Positions 1 through 11,399 of a stretch of 64,000 nucleotides of DNA are shown one piece after another. The stretch comes from Rhyacophila brunnea (Eukaryota; Arthropoda; Insecta; Trichoptera; Rhyacophilidae). The stretch lies in NCBI GenBank assembly GCA_022495005.1, contig JAGYXB010000557.1, positions 930,001 to 994,000 of the forward strand. The letters are read 5' to 3'. A program made the translations under genes and the position numbers. The notes beneath the pieces were generated by a model. The model had not been told where the DNA came from. It saw only the letters and a program-made list of their open reading frames with translations, and ran no database searches. Every line of letters starts with the position of its first letter. The stretch's first letter is position 1.

Positions 1-158
1 GGTTGGCTTACTTTTTTCAAAAAAGTTTTTTCTATTGGTTTTGATATACTCTCTCAGTTAGTGTTCTTCTAAATAATATAATGTTCAATAATCAGAATGA
101 TATATTCTTAAATCTTGTGAATTATTCGTTTGAATAAAAGAAATAGTTAATTATTCTA
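1..158 (+). repeat. 3' part of a tRNA-related SINE-like repeat (window edge)
   Basis: The first bases match the downstream half of the repeat at 21960-22098: a T-rich stretch with TTCAAAAAAG, then TTTTTTCTATTGG, a TCAATAATCAGAATG block and the end block CTTGTGAATTATTCG followed by AATAAA. The tRNA-like head is cut off by the window edge. Related copies are at 21781-22098, 39588-39768 and 49785-49960. It is a noncoding dispersed repeat. Confidence 0.55.
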
Positions 159-404
159 TATTTGTTTGACTGTTTGTTTTTTATTTACTTTCATATCAAG
201 TACAAGTTTGAGCATATTGAGCATAATAATTCAACAGACAATTTAAAAACGTTGTATATAAAAAGTTATTGTTATCTTGTAATTATTTTTATATGTCTAC
301 ATAATATGATGATTGGAAAAATATACTAACTATTAAGTAATAGAATTATTTATAACTAAGGAAATCTAAAAAAATCTAGTCCATAGTATGGTTTAGGTGG
401 GCAG

Positions 405-734
405 ATGTCAAGTTTTTGTTCGTGGCTAACAAAATTAGCGGAGGCTTACTCTGTAACAATTTGCGGGGAAAGTGCTTTAGTGGACCACCGGGACTTTTTC
501 GTAGTCCTAATTAGGGTGATAGCCAGACATCTTCAACCCGCGACGCACGTAATCCCATGTCGCCTAATTGATTTAAAAATGGACTCGTGCAATATAGATT
601 CGAACAGTGTTCGATCTCAGATTTTCAATAAAGTTATACTATTTTTCAACAGATTACTACTAACACCAGTATTACCTAAAGAATTATGGAAACTATTAGT
701 GAGTAAAGTTTTTGAAAAAATATTGTCACAATGA
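405..734 (+). other. Unrecognised 109-codon ORF
   Basis: An open frame beginning with ATG in a stretch less AT-rich than its surroundings. The translation is mostly hydrophobic/basic with no low-complexity bias, signal peptide or motif I recognise. I see no promoter, clear splice sites or polyadenylation context that would make it a gene. It could be an exon-like relic of a mobile element or a chance ORF. Chance ORFs of this length in this genome are usually AT-biased, which is the only reason to list it. Confidence 0.2.
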
Positions 735-1595
735 AATAGGATCAACTTAGTATGTTTAACTGTAAACTAGTTAACGTGTATGTTTTATAATCGGTTAGAA
801 AGTTAAAAAATCAAAGAAATTTTACGAATTTCTCATATATTCTCATAACGTTTTTTTATATAGCATTATTGTGTTTAATCAACAATACAGGATAATAACT
901 ATTACATAGTTTTGTTTAAATTTTACACACGTTAAAATAGTACACGTTTATATTTCGATTTCAATAGGCGAACAACTCATAAAACCTTGTTCCAAGATAA
1001 TGGCGTTTTAATTTTTTGCAGTAATTCTCATTTTAATTTTAAAGCCTTGATTTCGATGAAAGTGTATGTTTTTTTATATTTAATTTAGTGGAATTCATCA
1101 ATGCACAATGAAATTGTACATTTTAATAAAGAATTAACCAATAAATTTGGTTATATAACGGAATTACTGATTAATCTCGGAAAGGGTTATTCGATTTTAT
1201 GACACATTAAAGAAATTTTTGATAATTTTTTTTTGTTGAATTATAAAGAGAAGATTATTCTACATCGAATGGCATTCTTAACTCAAAACCTTTAAATTTT
1301 AAGTTGTTCTCCTATTGAACTGTGGTATCGATTTATATAATTATTTATTTATTTTTATTTTATATGCAATGCAAATATATTATAAATGATTTATGTGTGG
1401 CGTTGGCTCAGCTATAGCCAACTCCATTTAATCACGAAAAAATAAATAAAAATGACTATGAAATAATCAAAAAAATATCTTATTTTTCATGAGTACCGTC
1501 CAAGACGCAATGGCCAATAAATATCACAACCAATCCTCGGGATAAAAAGTAGCTACCTACGTTATACGAATGGTTCTGTTATTATTTAGTTAGGT
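735..1595. other. Gene-free AT-rich stretch
   Basis: I see no coding frame, tRNA or terminal inverted repeat here. It is low-complexity AT-rich sequence, probably intron of the Phactr gene on the minus strand, whose next exon would lie below the window's first base or was not recognised. Confidence 0.5.
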
Positions 1596-1802
1596 ATATA
1601 TGCCCGCCCCTTTGCTGGAACATATGGACGCCACAGGATGCCTTTGCAAGAATCCCTATCGCTTCGTCCTCTTCTTCTCCTGTAGGTGTCGCAAACGTCT
1701 GTTCTCGAAGCTCAGTATACGGTTGCTTTAAGGATTCGTAAGGAGCCACGATTCGCAACCGTAAATCAGCACCGTCACAATGCAAGCGTCGAATAGGCGG
1801 TA
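1596..1802 (-). mobile_element. 5'-truncated, internally deleted LINE 3' fragment
   Basis: Read on the minus strand this matches the 3' end of the LINE at 41471-44897. It begins at CCGCCTATTCGACGCTTGC (LINE position about 44372), follows it to the TTTGCGAC block near 44480, then jumps to the GGGATTCTTG block near 44750 and ends at the CCATATG...GGGGCGG block near 44816. It therefore lacks roughly 260 bp internally. It still encodes a 67-codon open frame, but that is the wrong frame of the parent reverse transcriptase and has no function. Confidence 0.85.
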
Positions 1803-3654
1803 CAGAAACAATCGATACTAAGAAAATGTTCGATTTATAATTTTAATCATAATTTATTGTTACAGCGACCGGAATTTGGCGACACCTGTTGCAGGCCAAA
1901 TTATACAGGCTGTAATTATAAATGTAAGACCCCGTTAAACTTTCAGCCTACGCAAAAAGCTAAAATCGCTTATTAATAATTTACCTCGGTCCTAATTACA
2001 ACTAAATTTTATAGTAGAAAAGCTTAACTTGGTACAGGAACAAAAGCTAAGTTCATAGATACGTATTTTTTATAAACACAAAATCAAGTTCTATTTCTAA
2101 ATTTACCCGCATAAATTGTACCTTACACACACAGAGCAGACCAAGAACACTAGTTATAATTCATTCAGAAAATCAATATTCTAACATTGACACCTCGTAT
2201 CAGAAATTCAATATTTTTGACACGGGGTAGTTAGAATGTTATACAAACACTATTAAACGTAATTAAATAAAATCAAAAATAAGCTTAAAAGCAAAAATAA
2301 ATTTCTTTATTTTAAAGTAACTACCATTTTTTGTTTTTAATTAATTTGATTATCTGATTTTTTAATATTTTAATTCCCCCTATCGAAAATATTGAATGTC
2401 AGATCGAGGTAGAGAAAATCGAAATGTTAAAATTTTAAAAACTTAAAATACATAGAAGATCAATTATATTAAAATACTACACAATTCGAACGATATCATT
2501 TTACGTTAAGTACGGGATAATTTTAATTGATAATCTAAAATATTAGAAAAACAAAAAAAAATGTCAATAGAATGAGCCGTAATAAAAATAATTTTTGTTT
2601 ATTACAATAAGTGGAATACAGCTAATAAATAGAATTTAGTTAGGTAGTATATAAAAGCTAAATATTTATTTTTAAAAATTCAATCTGAACAGTATTTTAC
2701 GTCTACTGCCATCTACGTACAGGCTAAAGGACAAAATTAAAGCTGGGAAGAAAACTTTATTTTCAAAAGGGTGTGAAAGCTCGCTAAAGTTACCGAAAGC
2801 TCCGATAGAACTGTGGCGCTAGTTGACAAGAAAAACATGTTTTCTGGCACGTCCGGAAAATTCCTTTTATTTAAATATGATTCAAGCTTAAAATTATTAC
2901 ATGGGTTGTATGCGTAAATAAATCAAAAATTTACACAATTTAATAGAGTTGCTTATTCTGAAAAAGGAATACAAATTATTTCTTCTTATATACAAGATTG
3001 TAATATATAAAATAATATCACACAGCGCCATGTGGATCCACAGATATAAAGGTAAAAGGAAGAAACTCATTGTAAAGTAAAATTACAAATATTCATCTAC
3101 GCCTTATTAACTGAGCAATTTCGAAACTAGAGTAACATCTGTGAAACGTCATATCACCAAAAAAATAAACGTTAATGTAAACAATTAATAGTATCGACCA
3201 AAGGTACATATTTGATTGAATTTGAATTTAAATTCTAATTGTTCAAATTCAACTAAAAGTTAATTATATAGTTAAGGTAACTAGCGCAACCTAAATCAAA
3301 ATGTGAACCTATCTTTCTATCGTAAAGTCAATTCTCATTTAATTATTGGAAAACTGTTGTTAAAATGTAAGAGAGTACTTTCGGAATCAGTAACAAAACT
3401 TTCAGACAAAAACAACAACAACAAAGATCCTAAAACCGGGCACGCCGCCGTCATTGATATTACATAAGAAAAATTTTCTTAAAACACCTGGGACAAACAG
3501 AACTTGGAAAAACACGTAGAAAATATAAAATTTGGGTATACATACATATTGCACATATAAGTTATATATTTTGCAAATAAAATTGTGCAAAATATTCACA
3601 TAATTTACTTACTTATACTTATGTTCGATCCTGAGAGAAACAATAGTGAGTTAT
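1803..3654. other. Gene-free AT-rich stretch
   Basis: No convincing coding or RNA gene. It includes one small copy (about 3190-3260) of the repeat with ATCGACCAAAGGTAC followed by GAATTTGAATTTAAATTC, also seen at 7250-7455 and 20003-20085. The 65-codon minus-strand frame at 3402-3599 is AT-driven and not supported. Confidence 0.45.
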
Positions 3655-3824
3655 ATTATTTATTTTTTTACGAGAAATGGATGTTAGCCACTTTCTCAAC
3701 CTATTAGGTCCTAACACAAATTGAAAAACAATAATATGTGTATTTGACAGACCCAGAATTCGAACCTGAGATCCACGATATTATAAGCCGACGCTTAAGC
3801 CGCTCGGACATCGTGGGCATACAT
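3655..3824 (-). repeat. tRNA-derived SINE
   Basis: On the minus strand 3824-3747 has the two internal RNA polymerase III promoter boxes in tRNA-like spacing: TGTCCGAGCGGC (A-box-like, with the tRNA D-arm form) and GGTTCGAATTC (B box), followed by CTGGGTCTGTC. The body then runs through a CCTAATAGGTTGAGAAAGTGG block to CCATTTCTCGTAAAAA at about 3660. Part of the body recurs at 19098-19160. Pairing of the tRNA stems is poor, so it is a SINE, not a working tRNA. Transcription would be from the A/B boxes. Confidence 0.7.
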
Positions 3825-4205
3825 CACATCATTTATGAGAACATAAAACTTTTCCACAGTAAACTTCCGACCACAATTTACGTTGCAATATACATTTATC
3901 TAGCTAGTCCAATTAGCAAAACATTATTTAATTTAACGAATCCTATCACAAGGTGTGCTATGCTTTTTACTAAACCTTATAGATTAAGTACATATAAGAT
4001 CAAAAAGCGAATACTATCAGCAAAGTTTCACATTATGGACTCCACAAGTACTTAAAATCTAGCTATCTTTCAGTAAAACCTTATCCGTTATATTTTAATA
4101 TGACCGGTATACGGAATAGAAAAGTCAAAAGTCAACAGCACTGGACTTGAAACACTAATTTGGCGGTGACATAGCAACCAAAAACTCTATAATCTGTATG
4201 ACAGT

Positions 4206-4548
4206 TAGGGTTACTGTCTCGGTGGCATCCGGGATCGTCCCGTAATTAAGGGACGCACAATATCCCGGAATTTTAGAAAATGCGACTAATTTTCCGAAAT
4301 TTGGAGAATTCTCAAGAAATCATAAATGAAAAGAAATAACTCGAGAGATCAATAAACCAATTTTGAATTCATGAATAATTCTCGAATCTCTAAAAATGAA
4401 TAAGTGTAGCAATCACAAGCTTTAATTATGACCGATGCCCACTCTAAAATAATACGGAATCACATAGGTAAGGAACATATTACTTATTAATAATTTTGTT
4501 TCGGAAAAATGTTCCGTAATTTTCTAAAAAAGAAAGTTAGCAACCCTA
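4206..4548. mobile_element. Non-autonomous hAT-like element
   Basis: The left end reads TAGGGTTACTGTC and the right end AGTTAGCAACCCTA, giving short TAGGGTTrC-type inverted termini as in the hAT copy at 8382-8579. The interior shares motifs such as TCCCGGAATTTT and the TTTTCCGAAAT block with it. The flanks ATGACAGT and ATGATGAC match only in part, so the target duplication is weak. No coding content. Confidence 0.5.
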
Positions 4549-4921
4549 ATGATGACCCAGACATCGCCGAATAAATCAAAATTTGATTTCTACTATACTG
4601 CGTTTTCGACACTCACTCACTCACAGTCAGTTTTTAGGTCAGTTTGTGGCTGATATCACTTTTATTGATAAGGATATTTAAATTTTAAACAAAAATCTTG
4701 TATTTTTCGGTCATAAATACAAGGAATTGCCTGCCACCTTTTAATGTAATATATAAGATATTGTAATTGTAGAACACAGATAATTCGTTTTGTGATAATG
4801 ACGACGTATAACCAAAGTTTTATAGTATTTCGCAAATATGGTTAAATATATGTTTGCAAGATCAACATCAGGCTTTGTTACAACTCACATCAAAATAAAA
4901 ATTTTAAATTATACAAACATG

Positions 4922-5170
4922 ACTTGCCCAATTTCAATTGCGACGTGATGCTAATATTTGGATGGCATCTCTACATACGTCTGAAGAGTTTTTTTCAGCA
5001 TACGGGAATGAGATCATACAATTGCACTGAAATGCTAATATACTCAACGACGTAGGAGAAGATCGATCTCTCAGTGTCAATAATTTACACAATAAGGCCT
5101 CTCGAAAAAAATTAAGCACTAAGGACAGGAGATCCGAGAATTTTTCCATGTCTTCGTTATCTTTACAGTA
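4922..5170 (+). pseudogene. Possible short coding relic with one stop
   Basis: One plus-strand frame (about 4927-5170) reads through roughly 80 codons with a single in-frame TGA at about 5027. Its composition looks more protein-like than the surrounding AT-rich sequence (motifs such as WMASLHTSEEFF and KLSTKDRRSENF). I do not recognise the family. It may be a decayed transposon or gene piece, or chance. Confidence 0.2.
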
Positions 5171-5614
5171 AAGTTGTTTTTTTATAGATTGGATAAATAT
5201 AATAATTTAATTGTGCAACTCATTGATTAAAGACCGTATACTTCGGACACATTATCTTCAAAATAAGAATGATTTATCCGAGTTCATAAATAATTCATGG
5301 GGATAAAGGACAGCAAAGACGCGTGCAGAAGTAGGTTCTTTTAGCTAGGTAACCTCTGTAATTGCCTCAATGTCCAAGGATTGATAAGTTGGTAAGAATG
5401 GCCCAGTATAGAGAAATGTACTGCAATTTGGTTACCAACGATCGAGAGAAGACTAGAAAGATTCAAAATTAATAAGAAAAAACGGATTGTCGTACAATTT
5501 AATGTCGTAAAACAGAGTGGTCAATACGTAATTAATGTTTTGTAAAAAGTGTGACTATTTTGTATTTTTTTTTTAATATCGCAAAGTACGCACAAAACAG
5601 CATAGACTATAGAG

Positions 5615-6392
5615 TATGGTTTCCCAAACTATGGGTCGCGACCCACCAGTGGGTCGTGAGCGAATATTGAGTGGGCCCTCGCCACCGTATACATGAAAAA
5701 AAAATAGGAAGTGATAAATTTGATATTTCATTTAGTTATTTATAATTCCTAAAAATTTAAATAAACTAAACCAACTAGTATGTCAACAAAAGCAAGTAAA
5801 GAACTCATTGATTTATCAGAAGATACGTCACTGAAAAATAGTTTCAATCGTAAACAGTTAACGAAATTCTGGCTCTCAGTTGCTGATAATTATCCTTGCC
5901 TGTTCGATGAAGCTATGAAAGTCATCCTCCTCTTTACTACCTCATATCTATGTGAGGGCGGATTTTCGGCTATGGTTAACATTAAAACTAAATACCGAAA
6001 TAAATTGGATATATCAAACTCACTGCGATTAAAAGTAACTAAAGTTGAAGTTGATGCTAAAACTGTAATGAAGAAAAATAAGAAACAAATACATCCTTCC
6101 CATTGAAATAACTTTCTTGCAGGTGTAGGTATTAAAGTATTTTTTTTTTAATTTAAGTTGTGTTTCTTATTTCAACAGTCTTTCATTCATATTGGTAACG
6201 CTTATAATTTTTTTTTTAAATTTCAATTAGAACAAATAAGACAGCATTTAGTAGTTCCACGACTCGCCACTAGGGAATCTGAGCATTACCAATATTTATG
6301 CCCTCTTTTCTCTAAGACAGCTAAGAGGTGGGTCCCAAGATTGGAAATTTTTGTTAGATGGGTCGGAGCCCAGTCAACTTTGGGAACCACTG
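5615..6392 (+). mobile_element. hAT transposon, internally deleted
   Basis: The perfect 8-bp target duplication CTATAGAG (5607-5614 and 6393-6400) flanks termini reading TATGGTTTCCCAAACT on the left and TTTGGGAACCACTG on the right. The right end has the classic hAT form, CAGTGGTTCCCAAA when inverted; the left end has drifted. The interior keeps only the C-terminal part of a transposase (5780-6106), so the element is not autonomous. Confidence 0.88.
5780..6106 (+). pseudogene. hAT transposase C-terminal fragment (SCAND3/ZBED5-like)
   Basis: The 108 residues correspond to the C-terminal end of hAT transposases of the group domesticated as vertebrate SCAND3 and ZBED5. Visible hallmarks are an N-terminal ELIDLSEDTSLK segment, FWLSV..NYPCLFDEAMK, and the dimerisation motif TTSYLCEGGFSAMVNIK. 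The BED zinc finger and the catalytic domain are missing, so this cannot transpose. The ATG that opens it is internal to the parental protein and is not a true start. It sits inside the target-duplication-bounded element. Confidence 0.85.
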
Positions 6393-7249
6393 CTATAGAG
6401 TATACAAATGGAGGCGTTAATTCAGCAAGTTAGGGCTACCCCGGAACATATACAATCATATATATGAAAATGATGATAAACCTAGCTTACTGGCTCGGTA
6501 TCCAGCAGAGAAAAGACCATTGAACATGATAATAAATCACCTGAATAACTCCAGGCACACAAGGTAGGCAGGTAACTAACCTACTCGGTTGTTAAAATCA
6601 GCCTCGACGTGGGTAGAATGCTATTCGCGATTATTTATGTGACACGAGAAGACAACAGAGTAGTTAATTGTCACAAATCATGTTCACATTGGCAATGATG
6701 TCACATAATCGGGTTACTGTTTCACGGACGACATATTACGAATGGTTTCGGGGGCGGGACAACAACGTGTAAAACGTATGTGCTTTATATTTTCGAACCA
6801 TAAACCTGGATATTTGATGTTTGGCACAAACATTTAAACCTACGTTGCCATTAGTCTTGATTCCTATGGCTATGACATTATGTTTTATTAATTGAACAGT
6901 GGTTTACGTGATAACGGTTTTGATTTTTTGTTAATTCAACATATTTTGTGTTACTTCATGCTGACAATAATTGTTTTCTGGCTATAAATTTATCCTCATA
7001 ATAATCCAAAGATAACTTAAGTTAAATATATTATTTTTACTTCTCATGTACATAGCAGTAGCGTAGTAAGGTTTTTTTATTAGTAAATAAAAAAGTACTT
7101 ACGTCATTATTGTTTAATTTGTAGAAACTTCATTATTATCGATACCTCCCAGAAAAAGCTCAAAAATGTTAAAACACACCAGTTAATATTTGCATTCAAT
7201 ATGTAATTTTATTTTTTGGTCTCAGTTGATAATAATATAATGATTTATT
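6393..7249. other. Gene-free stretch
   Basis: Beyond the target-site copy I see no coding frame or repeat of note. It is probably intronic sequence of the minus-strand Phactr gene, downstream of exon B. Confidence 0.4.
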
Positions 7250-7455
7250 TTATTCACTTATAAACTTAAGATAGGTATTCTAACGAATTTAAGTTTTGTA
7301 CTATTCCATTTAAGTACAAAACTTAAATACATTAGAATTTTAATTCAAATTCCATCAAGTATAAATATTATATAGGTATATTGTTTATTTAAAAAAAAAA
7401 AACTATCGACTGAGGGTAGGTATTTGATAGAATTTGAATTATAATTGATTTAAGT
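7250..7455. repeat. Foldback repeat with perfect 16-bp hairpin
   Basis: ATTTAAGTTTTGTACT (7287-7302) is followed after a 10-nt loop by its exact complement (7313-7328). The outer parts, with AATTTGAATT and the ATCGACTGAGGGTAGG block near 7410, recur at 20003-20085 and 3190-3260. At 20003-20085 only the left arm and loop remain. It looks like a small foldback element family without coding capacity. Confidence 0.5.
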
Positions 7456-7831
7456 CATACTATGTACATTTGAATCGTTTCAGCCGCCCAGGTTTCTCCT
7501 TTCTTCATATAGGAAGTATATAATGTTTATTTTTCTACCGCAATGATGATGCAGGTGCAATCATTCAAAATCATTATGATTGGCGAAACGTAAATATTTA
7601 TTATATTATGTATGCAGTGACAAAAATACTGTCTCAACTACTACAGATACAACAGAACATTCAGTGCTAAACTTATCTAAAAATACTAAACATCCTATAA
7701 ACATAACGGTGGTCTAAGGAATGCATGTTTAGATTATCGACATTCAGACTGACGTACGACCAATAAATTAATTAGGTGTCCAATCCAATTGGAAAAAACA
7801 TTTCCGGTTGATATAAAATATATTAACTCAC

Positions 7832-7930
7832 CTGGTTCAGGTATAGGCGAGATCGGGCTCTCGGGGTGCAAGATCCCTTTCTGCACCAGCTCGTCCCTGT
7901 TCGCCCGGACGGAAATCTTCCGCTCCAATG
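7832..7930 (-). CDS. Phactr: Phactr gene, RPEL-motif exon (exon B)
   Basis: A 99-bp internal exon on the minus strand. The acceptor is a long pyrimidine run ending TTTCTAG before 7930; the donor is CCAG|GTGAGT after 7832. It enters with two bases completing a codon and leaves in phase 1. Joined to exon A it reads S-LERKISVRANRDELVQKGIL followed by HPESPISPIPEPG. LERKISVR...EELV.KGIL is the first RPEL actin-binding motif of phosphatase and actin regulators; the canonical proline of RPxxxEL is alanine here (RANRDEL). In the known family the RPEL motifs bind monomeric actin, which controls nuclear entry and PP1 binding by the C-terminal domain. The remaining RPEL repeats and the PP1-binding end are not in the window. 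Confidence 0.92.
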
Positions 7931-8381
7931 CTAGAAAAAAAAAGGAAAAAATATTATATTAATATGACATCAATTGAAATGGATTATATGAAGGTACGTA
8001 GTTAGAATACAATCATATTAATGTGAAACAATGGCTGGCGACCTAACGTTCACATTCCGGTTATAAATTAAAAAGCGTAGAAAATATAATACATACCTAC
8101 AACGGATATAGGGGTTACTGGAATAAAATATAAAGAAGGATAAATTTGTGTATACAGGTGTCGCCGAAAAATTTAAAAGCTTTCAGAGAGTTTGGTTTTG
8201 GAGAGAAAGTTTATCTTACTTGTAACTCACCTTTTAATCCGTAACTGCTGTCTATTTTATTTTACTTTACATAAAAGCTCAGAGCATTTTTAGTAGCTAT
8301 GCCAATTTCACTGATTGGCGTAGTATGACTAATAATTATTGTCCATTATGGAAAAATATCGACATTCTCAACATTTACGAC

Positions 8382-8579
8382 TAGGATTGCTAACTTTTCT
8401 TTTTCAGTAGATTCCGGAACATTTTTCCGAAATTCCGGTTGAGAGCTTTTTTAGCTTTTCCGGCAATATTTTTTTTAGTGGATTACATCCCTGATAAGAG
8501 GCAATTTTTCCGGGATATTGTAGAGCTTTAATTTCGGGAAGATCTCAGCAAAACCGGGACAGTCAGTGGACAAACCCTA
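8382..8579. mobile_element. Short hAT MITE
   Basis: TAGGATTGCTAAC at the left and CAAACCCTA at the right form short inverted hAT-type termini. They are flanked by TTTACGAC (8374-8381) and TCTACGAC (8580-8587), a 7-of-8 target duplication. The 198-bp interior is noncoding and rich in TTCCGG-type motifs, like the element at 4206-4548. Confidence 0.75.
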
Positions 8580-8587
8580 TCTACGAC

Positions 8588-9719
8588 AATCGGAATTGGC
8601 TTAAATTTCATGACCATACCAACTACATATTACGTGGCATTTCTGTATATAAAAATTACATCTGTTTACTTAAACCAAAGCGGAATTCACATAAATAATT
8701 GATTTTCTATTATTTTTAACATTTTTTGCACTTGCATAAAGTAATTTTAAAAGTTGATTCCCGAAATGGAGATAAAAATAATAATATGATTAATAAAGTA
8801 TCTATTATAGGAAGGACGAACTCTTCCGACATTCCGGCCACGACGAAATCACTTTGCATCGGTGTTAGTTTCATTGGAAAGTAACGATGCCAACACCTAA
8901 ATGAGTCGCCTGCACTGCCAGAAGAATTTGACAACATGGATCTGTCGTTAGAAATTAAATCTTTCTGTTCACGCCACAAATTGTGTCAATGCATGAGATT
9001 TTGAAATCCAACGCCAAATAAATGGTATCGGCGGAATTGGACATGGTAAATAATGTGTACATTTACTTCATTTACTTCAAGAAGAATAACCCGGTTTAAT
9101 ATGCGTTCACATGATCTCAAACATCAGATCAAAACTTTAAAGACATCGGGTCCTTCGGGCACTGGAAACATTGGACAGACTTATATTCCCCGCCATAATT
9201 GTTACCAACTGTTCAAATATAACACGTCACTCTAAATAATTGTCTAGGGATCGTTTCAGAATATGCTGTTACAATCAAACTATATGACCGATGTGACATG
9301 TTGTCAGTTTCTTCATATTTTGGTCAATTTGAAGTAATCAACTTTTTGTAAAAGTTAAATAATTTATAATTCTACAAATTTATTGAAAATGGTATGACTC
9401 TATAAATATCAATAAACTTTTAAAATTATAATTCAGAATAATATTTTCTTTATATCAAAAAATAAATATCAATATAGAGTGTAATCACAATTTTACGTCT
9501 TTGAAGGGACTGACAAAAAGGTGTTTTTTTTTCTTTATTTGGAAGCAATTGAGCTCTTCTCTGAATGGAAGGCTATTCTGCTTTACAATGGTTTATAACA
9601 GTATACATACACTTTTTTTTTAACTACAGACATAAATAGTTACATTATTAATAATATAGAATTACATTTTTGTTACACTACACACTAGACATTTACGTTA
9701 CATTAAAAAGGTGCTTTTA
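8588..9719. other. Intronic stretch without recognised features
   Basis: The 87-codon minus-strand frame at 8716-8979 has fairly balanced composition but no recognised domain and no convincing splice context with the Phactr exons, so I do not call it. Around 9520-9720 is T-rich sequence ending in TTACATTAAAAAGG, possibly a decayed insertion. Confidence 0.35.
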
Positions 9720-9905
9720 AACTATCAGTTTTGCTGTCCAATCAGTCTCCTTTTCAGTCGAGCTGTCGGTTAAACTGACGTGTAAACGCAAAACTGAAGC
9801 GGCCGACTGAAACCGAAACGGAGACTAAACAGGATGGATTTTCCATCAGTTATCGTATCCGTTTTTAGAGTTGCCAGTTAAATGGACGTGTAAATTACTA
9901 TTTTG
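9706..9905. repeat. Possible decayed MITE with internal hairpin
   Basis: AGTCTCCTTTTCAGTCG (about 9744) is partly complementary to CGACTGAAACCGAAACGGAGACT (about 9803-9825). GACGTGTAAA words occur on the right side at about 9778 and 9883. Such words are common in Harbinger-type MITEs, but I found no clean termini or target duplication. Confidence 0.25.
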
Positions 9906-11185
9906 ACGTATTTTTCATACTAGTTTTCTAATTTCGAATGAAATATCATTATTTATTCAAATATAGGTCTTCAAACTATCGTGTTGTGTAACTTTGGTAT
10001 TGGGCACTGCAGGCATGTCTATAATAAACAGAAACATACATGCGTCTGAAATTCATTTTAATGACTGCCATGCATTGAATTGATTGCGTTCAAATAGATA
10101 TTGTTCTTAATCACAAAATGTAATTTTAATTAAATTTTAAATATTTTAGGCGTAAAATTCGAGAAATAAAAACGTAAAACCGGGAATTAAATGTACTAAA
10201 ATAAATAAGCGGGAAATCGTGAATTCCAGGCACGTAAATCATGGTTCTACTGTATTACATAATGGCAGGATTGTCTTCAAATCAGGGATAAGAAAAAGTA
10301 TCTTTCCCACACTTAATAATGAGTGCCTGCGTATATTTGATTAATCCCGTTTTTTTAAGTGGCCAGACAAGTCACTCGGGCAGTGAGTGGAAAAGCGTTA
10401 AAACCTTACCGAGCCGGGGGAAGGGGATGATTTAATTTTGTAAGGACGCTAGGAAGGCAAATGACATCGTAAGGACCGTCGTTTTAACGTTTAGGGTCGT
10501 GAAAAATGTTGTGGCACTTCTCTTAGCGTTTTATTACTTCATATAGTTCATCCCTGTTGAGGGGGATAGTTCAAAGATACTGCTGGCATGTACCTCAAAT
10601 TATTGTGTCGACTTGTAAAGATGTAATAAGGAATAAGGTATGACAAGAAATATATGACGCGTTGATTAATTAATTACAAACTAAGATGTTTCATAAATAT
10701 TTGAGTTTATCGTCGAGTTTAAGAGAAAGCGTAGCATGGACATGACGTTGATAAAAGCCAGCATAGCGTGACGCGTAGCAGTTAATCTATCATACTTGTC
10801 GTGGCTAACATAACCTAATCTTTTAACAGTTTACTCCGTGAATCGATTCCGGCATGATGCCTCTGAATACACTATTTTGAATGAAATACCAGATGATTTA
10901 CGTTGTGTATTTAAACTTCCAACTGATTTAGGTATACTTAATAGAAAACTAAATAGTTGAAAGGTTTTTGTGGACCATTTACTAGATAGGCATTTTAAGA
11001 GGAGGTATACAAAATATATATAAACAGTAAACGTTGGAAATCATTTTTTTTACAAACAGGGGCAAGTGATTAAATCCACATACGAACAGAATAAGTCAAC
11101 TAACTAACGTTTAATTATTGCAATTAATTGGTTTCGGATACATACAGGATTAACGAAAAGTAAAAATGATATGAAGTGGGAATAC
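9906..11185. other. Intronic stretch without recognised features
   Basis: No coding frame, tRNA or inverted termini recognised. A short patch near 10360-10510 is richer in G and C (for example GAGCCGGGGGAAGGGG) but shows no family resemblance. Confidence 0.35.
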
Positions 11186-11399
11186 TAATACTGCGAATGT
11201 GACGCCGAGGAAACTGCGGAGCATGTGATGGTCTGCCCGCTCATTTTATCCAGTTGCACCATCGTTGATATGTTTAAAACCAATTACCCAGTCATCACGG
11301 TGGTCAAGGCGTGATTGGGAATAGTCTATCGGCGCATCTATCCCACGAACACGACCAAGGACAAAAGATTGAGAAAATGACAAAAAGATAATCATTAAG
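11186..11399 (+). pseudogene. LINE reverse-transcriptase C-terminal relic
   Basis: In one plus-strand frame the segment near 11193-11250 reads YCECDAEETAEHVMVCPL. This is the Cys/His cluster (C-x-C...H...C) found at the C-terminal end of Jockey/R1/I-type non-LTR retrotransposon proteins. The frame runs on for about 40 codons with one stop (near 11311) before ending at about 11380. Nothing upstream is recognisable, so it is a short, old fragment of a LINE different from the one at 41471. Confidence 0.55.

Noticed and set aside
8716..8979. 87-codon minus ORF as an extra Phactr exon
   Set aside because: It lies between exons A and B, which already join in phase, and has no Phactr-like sequence.
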